DNA of 24,740 nucleotides, taken from the IMG/VR virus record IMGVR_UViG_3300013006_002408, positions 1 through 24,740 of that record; one strand, 5' to 3'. Position numbers and translations under genes: made by a program. The DNA is from a virus. Of this stretch, positions 21,101 through 24,740 are shown piece after piece; the first letter of the stretch is position 1, and every line of letters starts with the position of its first letter. Below the pieces are notes generated by a model, which had not been told where the DNA came from, made no database searches, and worked only from the letters and a program-made list of their open reading frames with translations.

Positions 21101-21403
21101 ATGGCTAAATATTTTAGAGAAGTGGGATTTGAAAATGTTGCATTAACAGCAAGCTCTTCTATAAATGGATCATTAATTATAGCTGCACCTGGAGCAGGAT
21201 TAAGTATATATTTACTTGGAGCTTCTACTTTTGATGATATCAGACTGCATGAAACAAATGGCTCTGGAGCAAATATAGTAAATATAGGTGGAGGAATGTC
21301 TGATTTTCCATCTACAATAAAAGTAACAGAAAATAAAGGAGTTTGGCTTGTGGCAAGTGCAAACACTGGAGTAACTCTTTTTTACTACATAGATAACTCT
21401 TAA
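21101..21403 (+). CDS. Small beta-rich protein, first of a tandem pair
   Basis: 100 aa from ATG 21101; an in-frame TTG at 21083 would place the promoter motif inside the gene and is rejected. The sequence starts MAKYFREVGFENVALTASSSINGSLI and ends VWLVASANTGVTLFYYIDNS. It is full of short beta-strand patterns (GLSIYLLGAS, NIVNIGGGMSDFPSTIKVTE). No signal peptide or cysteines. About 40% identical by eye to the next gene, with matching start, YLLGA, SDFP-x-TI-x-VT and LFYY motifs. Position among head-type genes suggests a virion decoration or tail component, but I do not recognise the family. Confidence 0.78.
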   Translation: MAKYFREVGFENVALTASSSINGSLIIAAPGAGLSIYLLGASTFDDIRLHETNGSGANIVNIGGGMSDFPSTIKVTENKGVWLVASANTGVTLFYYIDNS

Positions 21404-21405
21404 AG

Positions 21406-21414
21406 GTGTAATAA
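21406..21414 (+). promoter_or_regulatory. Candidate phage promoter motif GTGTAATAA
   Basis: GTGTAATAA starts 16 nt before the ATG at 21422, the same distance as in the upstream paralogue, and is also followed by ATATCATGGC. Confidence 0.45.
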
Positions 21415-21421
21415 CAATATC

Positions 21422-21709
21422 ATGGCAAAATATTATAGAGAAGCAGGTTTTGAAGGAGTAGCTCAAGTTGCCAATACTCTATTATCTGGAGTAGTATTGT
21501 CAGGTCAAGGACCAAATACAACAATTTATTTACTAGGAGCAAATGCTCACTCTAATACAGTTTTAAAACAAAATAATAATAATGGAGCAATCATAGCTTA
21601 CATCGCAGCTGGTAATTCTGACTTTCCAGCAACGATTGCAGTAACTGGAAATAATCATATTTTCTCATCAGGCAACGACGCATGTTCTTTATTCTATTAC
21701 GTTGAGTAA
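21422..21709 (+). CDS. Small beta-rich protein, second of a tandem pair
   Basis: 95 aa. MAKYYREAGFEGVAQVANTLLSGVVLSG matches the first paralogue nearly residue for residue at its start, and TTIYLLGANAH, SDFPATIAVTGNN and ACSLFYYVE align with the same positions there. It is slightly shorter and richer in Asn and Gly. No membrane segment is seen. The copies have diverged in their loops, so the duplication is old or under diversifying selection. It is probably a virion surface protein, with function unknown. The next gene starts 3 nt after its stop. Confidence 0.78.
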   Translation: MAKYYREAGFEGVAQVANTLLSGVVLSGQGPNTTIYLLGANAHSNTVLKQNNNNGAIIAYIAAGNSDFPATIAVTGNNHIFSSGNDACSLFYYVE

Positions 21710-21712
21710 TTT

Positions 21713-22876
21713 ATGAAAAGACTAGAAATCGATTTTAGTTCTAGTTTAGCTAAAAAAGGCAAAGCACCACTTAATAAACCATTTCGTCTTCCTTCTGGAA
21801 GCAAAAAGAAATTTGGTGTTTATGTCAAAAACGATAAAGGTAATATCGTAAAAGTTACTTTCGGTGATCCGAACATGTCGATAAAAAGAGACAATCCAGA
21901 AAGACGCAAAGCATATAGATCAAGACATGGTTGCGATAATCCTGGCCCAAAGTACAAAGCTAATTATTGGAGTTGCAAAATGTGGAGTGCAAAACCAGTT
22001 AGTAAAATTACTGGAAGTGAAGAAGAGATTACTTTGGAGATTGATGTTCAAGCCAAGAGTAAAGGTCTTTGGTATAATATTCAGCAAAAGAAAAAGAGAA
22101 TGGGCAAAAATTATAAACCAGCCAAACCTGGTTCAAAAGATCGCCCAACTCCAGAAGCACTTAAAAAAGCTCAAGCAGAAGATTACTCTAACGAACAATA
22201 CGAATGGGATGGCGAAACAGAATTTGATCAAATTGTATTTTTAGAAGACAAATCTTTAGCTCAAGTTGAAGAAGTTGAAGAAGCAGAAGATGACTTTGAA
22301 GATTACAAAGAAGATTTTTATAGTATGATAGTTGGTTCAATTAACTCTATATATCAACATTCAAAAAATGTAATTGAAAAATTAAATGATCCAATGGTAA
22401 AAGAAAATCTTACAGAACCATTCTTACAACAAATGGCAATTCTTGCAGAAGACTATATGATTACAATTCACAACTATGTAATGTTCAATAAAGAAAATGA
22501 AGAATCAAATGCTTCAATGATGTTTAAAGTTGGCGATAAAGTTAAAAATGTAAATGCAGAATGTAAGCACTATGGTAGCGAAGGAATCGTTAAAGAAATT
22601 CGTGACTTACCAGAAGATATGGGATATGCAGTAATGTATGAATGCACAAACGATGGATCAACTTGGAAAAAAGGGGATATGCTTGGTAAAACAGAAATTC
22701 AACTAGTAAAAGCTTCTGATAAATATCAAATAGAAGCAGACGAAGAATACAAAAAAATGACAACCATTGAAGCTCAAAAATTCAATGAGTTCTTAAAAAA
22801 ATGTGTTCCTACAAAAAAAGGTGATGACAAATCTAAATTTAAATCTTGCCTTGAAGACTACAAAAAAAATAAGTAA
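21713..22876 (+). CDS. Prohead/core-like structural protein
   Basis: 387 aa. Residues 30-91 carry a conserved module: KKKFGVYVKNDKGNIVKVTFGD, then RDNPERRKAYRSRHGCDNPG, then ANYWSCKMW, with Cys74 and Cys88. I know this module from capsid-region proteins of large marine and freshwater phages, often near prohead protease or core genes. A Lys-rich linker and an acidic coiled segment (VEEVEEAEDDFEDYKED, about 190-210) follow. Then comes a helical part and, near 270-335, an SH3/KOW-like domain (KVGDKVKNVNAECKHYGSEGIVKEI, then GDMLGKTEIQLVKA). It may be internal-scaffold or head-associated; the exact role is not known. Its 3' end overlaps the next gene by 53 nt in another frame. Confidence 0.75.
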   Translation: MKRLEIDFSSSLAKKGKAPLNKPFRLPSGSKKKFGVYVKNDKGNIVKVTFGDPNMSIKRDNPERRKAYRSRHGCDNPGPKYKANYWSCKMWSAKPVSKITGSEEEITLEIDVQAKSKGLWYNIQQKKKRMGKNYKPAKPGSKDRPTPEALKKAQAEDYSNEQYEWDGETEFDQIVFLEDKSLAQVEEVEEAEDDFEDYKEDFYSMIVGSINSIYQHSKNVIEKLNDPMVKENLTEPFLQQMAILAEDYMITIHNYVMFNKENEESNASMMFKVGDKVKNVNAECKHYGSEGIVKEIRDLPEDMGYAVMYECTNDGSTWKKGDMLGKTEIQLVKASDKYQIEADEEYKKMTTIEAQKFNEFLKKCVPTKKGDDKSKFKSCLEDYKKNK

Positions 22877-23387
22877 ACTCGGGAACTGGAAAACAAAAAC
22901 ATTACTTGTTGGGGTTGCATTAATCGTATCTTGGGTCGCTTGCTTAAAAATTGGTTTTGAACTTAAAAAATATAACAATATAACCAATCTTCCAAACTCT
23001 TGTTTTGTTGATGCAATGATTTATGCTTCTCAATGTAATCTTCTTTTAACAACAAATAGTGAAACATGGAACAATATTTATGGTTTTACATTCTATTATA
23101 AAGATGATATAAAAAACATAATTGGTCACGCAGTTTGTGTTTTTGAATATAAGAATAACTTATGGATTTATGATCCTAATTGGGGAACATCGCCAATATG
23201 TAAAATTGGAGACAAAAGACAATATAGAGAAAAAATAAAGTTGTACATCAATAAAACTTATCCTATAATGGTGATAGAGGACTTTATGCTAAATGATTGG
23301 ACATACGTTGAAAAAATAAAGAAAAATAAAATGAACAAAATTTACAATGAAGTGTCTATACATTTAGATGAAGATAAAAAGGAGTAA
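22824..23387 (+). CDS. Membrane-anchored putative papain-fold cysteine peptidase
   Basis: 187 aa from ATG 22824, preceded by AAAAAGGTG. Earlier GTG starts at 22803 and 22821 are possible. A basic N terminus (KTTKKISKLGNWKTK) leads into one membrane helix (TLLVGVALIVSWVACLKIGF, about 27-44), so the rest is probably periplasmic. The outer domain shows an ordered Cys-His-Asp set: Cys60 in LPNSCFVDAM, His102 in GHAVCVFEY and Asp117 in WIYDPNWG. That matches transglutaminase/C39-type cysteine peptidases (C ... GH-A-x-V ... YDPNxG). Substrate unknown. The start lies within the preceding gene, and the protein heads the exported cassette. A lytic or processing role is possible, but none is proven. 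Confidence 0.65.
   Translation: MTNLNLNLALKTTKKISKLGNWKTKTLLVGVALIVSWVACLKIGFELKKYNNITNLPNSCFVDAMIYASQCNLLLTTNSETWNNIYGFTFYYKDDIKNIIGHAVCVFEYKNNLWIYDPNWGTSPICKIGDKRQYREKIKLYINKTYPIMVIEDFMLNDWTYVEKIKKNKMNKIYNEVSIHLDEDKKE
23380..23384 (+). promoter_or_regulatory. Shine-Dalgarno before the exported protein at 23394
   Basis: AGGAG preceded by an A-run, 9 nt before the ATG at 23394. It is a strong, well-spaced site in a genome where most genes lack one, which fits the idea that this gene came from another source. Confidence 0.55.
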
Positions 23388-23393
23388 CTATAT

Positions 23394-24125
23394 ATGAAAA
23401 ATAACCTATTTAAAAAGGTACTAAAAAGCACAGCCGCAAAATTAATTGCGGCTTTTTTAATGCTCAGTAGCGGTCAGTCAAAAGCTGCACTTAGCGTAAT
23501 CAATGGCGATTTTAGCGATCTGACTGGCAATACTTATGTGGGTGACGTCTGGTATAATGGCATTCCCAGTGGCTGGAACACTGACTTTCCAAACACAATT
23601 TACACAGTCAAGTATACTGGCATCACTAATGGCACTTATGATTACGTTGCCAACATTTCTCAACTCACCTCTACATCTCCTAATTTCTATGCTCTTTATC
23701 AAAGCGTAGGAACTACAGATTATACAGGTGATGTTACTGTAAAATTTGATTTAACAAATATTAATGGCGGTGGATATGATGTTGGTGTTGCAATCTTTCA
23801 AGGTCCCAATTTTAACACTCTACTTGCGAATCGTAGCATTCAGGATGTGTTCCCAGATGCTAACGGTGTTCCTCAAAACGGTGTTGGAACCTTTGAGCTC
23901 ACAGCATTGAATGTCGCATCTGGAAGCTTACTTCAGATCGCTTTTTGGACAACTGGAGGCACTCCAGGCTTGGACAATGTCTCGATAATCCCTGAACCCA
24001 CAACATTAGATTTAATCTCACTACCAGTAACAGCGGGTGCTTACATGGTGGACATGATCTCAAAGAATATCTATTCGTGTGGAATAAACCCTAAAAAATT
24101 TAACGCACTTACCATTGTGTACTAA
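23394..24125 (+). CDS. Exported beta-sandwich protein with a PEP motif
   Basis: 243 aa. Residues 1-31 are a Sec signal peptide (KNNLFKKVLKSTAAKLIAAFLM, cleavage near QSKA-AL). The mature part, VINGDFSD, then GWNTDF, NGTYDYVANISQL, TVKFDLTN, SLLQIAFWTTGGTPGLDNVSI, is the jelly-roll pattern of PEP-CTERM exported proteins in Verrucomicrobiota and Proteobacteria (NGDFE ... GLDNVSV). IPEPTT (199-204) matches the PEP sorting motif. The following residues are not the expected hydrophobic helix plus Arg cluster but SLPVTAGAYMVDMISKNIYSCG, so the sorting tail is degenerate. Base composition is less AT-rich than its neighbours. It is probably captured from a host; function unknown. An intrinsic-terminator-like hairpin lies in the signal-peptide codons. 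Confidence 0.8.
   Translation: MKNNLFKKVLKSTAAKLIAAFLMLSSGQSKAALSVINGDFSDLTGNTYVGDVWYNGIPSGWNTDFPNTIYTVKYTGITNGTYDYVANISQLTSTSPNFYALYQSVGTTDYTGDVTVKFDLTNINGGGYDVGVAIFQGPNFNTLLANRSIQDVFPDANGVPQNGVGTFELTALNVASGSLLQIAFWTTGGTPGLDNVSIIPEPTTLDLISLPVTAGAYMVDMISKNIYSCGINPKKFNALTIVY
23432..23458 (+). terminator. Intrinsic-terminator-like hairpin inside the signal-peptide codons
   Basis: AGCCGCAA and TTGCGGCT (23432-23439, 23446-23453) form a perfect 8-bp GC-rich stem with loop AATTAA, followed by a T6 run (23453-23458). It lies about 40 nt inside the gene at 23394, so it could stop most transcription from upstream (attenuation) unless ribosomes keep it open. Structure is seen; function is inferred. 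Confidence 0.65.
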
Positions 24126-24128
24126 TTT

Positions 24129-24740
24129 ATGAAAAAAATAATACTAACAATACTAACAGCAATAACACTAACTGCTAATTCACAAGCGGTTGTTTTCTTG
24201 TGGAATAATACTGGAACAAATTGGACATCTCCAACAAGTTGGACTAATGGAGTACAACCTGCATCAACTAGCTCTAGTACTACAACAGATGAAATTCAGT
24301 TTGGTAATTTTGGAGCAAATAATAATACTGTTATTTTAACTTCTACCAGAGCTGCGCAGAATATAACATTCTTAACAAATGCCAATGCATATGCTCTTAA
24401 TAGTTTTAATGGCTCTCAAACATTATCAACTAGCAGAGGTATCACCAACAATTCTACTGCTACTCAAACATTTAACATATTGCTAGAAAATGCTAACAAT
24501 AGTAATACCTGGTTTCAAACTGCAGGTGGAGCATTGGTATTCAATAATGTAGCTTCACTTACTACTGCTTCTTCTAGTACATCCAGAACATTAACTCTAG
24601 CAGGAGACGGTGCATTCACATTCAATAAAGAATTAAAACAAGGAGGGTTATCAACTGCTGGTAAAGTTATATACACAGGCAATGGCACAGTCACATTCAA
24701 TGGCACAAATACTCTGGGCGGTGGATTTGACATCACAGGA
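24129..24740 (+). CDS. Exported autotransporter-type beta-strand repeat protein (partial)
   Basis: 204 codons, open to the window edge, so only the N-terminal part is seen. MKKIILTILTAITLTANSQA is a signal peptide with likely cleavage after SQA. The mature part begins VVFLWNNTGTNWTSPTSWTNGVQP, then DEIQFGNFGANNNTVILTSTR, then GGALVFNNVASLTTAS, then TLTLAGDGAFTFNKEL and GNGTVTFNGTNTLGG. This is the W-x-N-x-x-N-W opening and T-L-x-L-x-G-x-G-x-x-T-F repeat pattern of autotransporter-associated beta-strand proteins, abundant in Verrucomicrobiota and Planctomycetota. It forms a beta-helix outside the cell or on a virion. It starts 3 nt after the PEP-motif gene. Whether it ends in an outer-membrane domain or acts as a fibre cannot be seen here. 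Confidence 0.75.
   Translation, partial: MKKIILTILTAITLTANSQAVVFLWNNTGTNWTSPTSWTNGVQPASTSSSTTTDEIQFGNFGANNNTVILTSTRAAQNITFLTNANAYALNSFNGSQTLSTSRGITNNSTATQTFNILLENANNSNTWFQTAGGALVFNNVASLTTASSSTSRTLTLAGDGAFTFNKELKQGGLSTAGKVIYTGNGTVTFNGTNTLGGGFDITG

Larger units (their letters stand above)
21085..21709 (+). repeat. Tandem duplication of a gene with its promoter box
   Basis: Two units of about 320 nt, each made of GTGTAAT, a short spacer with ATATC, and a MAKY[FY]RE... gene. The coding copies are clearly related at protein level and the junction sequence ATATCATGGC is identical, so the duplication included the control element. Confidence 0.75.

Noticed and set aside
23478-23702. Minus-strand ORF of 74 aa inside the PEP-motif gene
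   Set aside because: It is antisense to a gene with a clear signal peptide and domain, and its own product has no recognisable features.
24515-24736. Minus-strand ORF at the right edge
   Set aside because: It is the antisense shadow of the beta-strand repeat gene; Pro/Val/Leu-rich composition is typical of such shadows.
1-24740. CRISPR arrays, insertion sequences, integrase or attachment sites
   Set aside because: No regularly spaced direct repeats, transposase, integrase or long terminal inverted repeats were seen, so a lytic phage segment is more likely than a prophage edge.

Overview
The window is a strongly AT-rich, gene-dense stretch of a large tailed-phage genome. It has a large terminase, a portal protein, a set of tail fibres, a PhoH-like ATPase, its own class I ribonucleotide reductase, nucleotide-metabolism enzymes and two sigma-70-like factors. 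Genes are tightly packed, often with 1-20 nt overlaps, and few have a clear Shine-Dalgarno sequence. The host is not stated. Two proteins at the right end point to a Verrucomicrobiota or related Gram-negative host: a secreted protein with a PEP motif near its C terminus, and a secreted protein resembling autotransporter-associated beta-strand repeat proteins. This host assignment is inference.

Layout. (1) 1-826, minus: a degenerate dUTPase-like protein and a dCMP deaminase. (2) 945-4344, plus: a small unknown protein, dNMP kinase, sigma factor, an SSB-like acidic-tailed protein, a GT-B glycosyltransferase and a small conserved protein. (3) 4365-5265, minus: two phage proteins of unknown function, followed by a terminator. 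(4) 5321-12899, plus: PhoH, a zinc-ribbon protein, a second sigma-like protein with a cysteine cluster, an HTH protein (candidate small terminase), an ERCC4-type nuclease, large terminase and portal. (5) 12917-15614, minus: a tail-fibre block (S74 autoprocessing fibre, glycine-rich fibre, small fibre-associated protein). (6) 15772-20000, plus: NrdA, NrdB, a membrane coiled-coil protein and an unknown protein. (7) 20001-21057: an RNA island with an unassigned structured element, a small ORF and a complete phage-encoded tmRNA whose own sigma-70-like promoter overlaps the end of that ORF. (8) 21101-22876, plus: two tandem paralogous small beta proteins and a prohead/core-like protein. (9) 22824-24740, plus: a membrane-anchored putative cysteine peptidase and two exported host-like proteins, the last cut by the window edge.

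Regulation. Two signal types recur. A host-like TATAAT box, in one case with TTGACT at 17 bp, sits exactly 6 nt before the start codon of three genes, which predicts leaderless mRNAs. A second motif, (G/C)TGTAA(A)TA with no consistent -35 partner, lies 14-26 nt before the starts of PhoH, portal, tail fibre, NrdA and several late-looking genes on both strands. It is a good candidate for the phage's own late promoter, and the two sigma-like proteins are the obvious candidates to read it. The tmRNA, the adjacent unassigned RNA and the exported cassette at the right end are the most unusual parts of the window.
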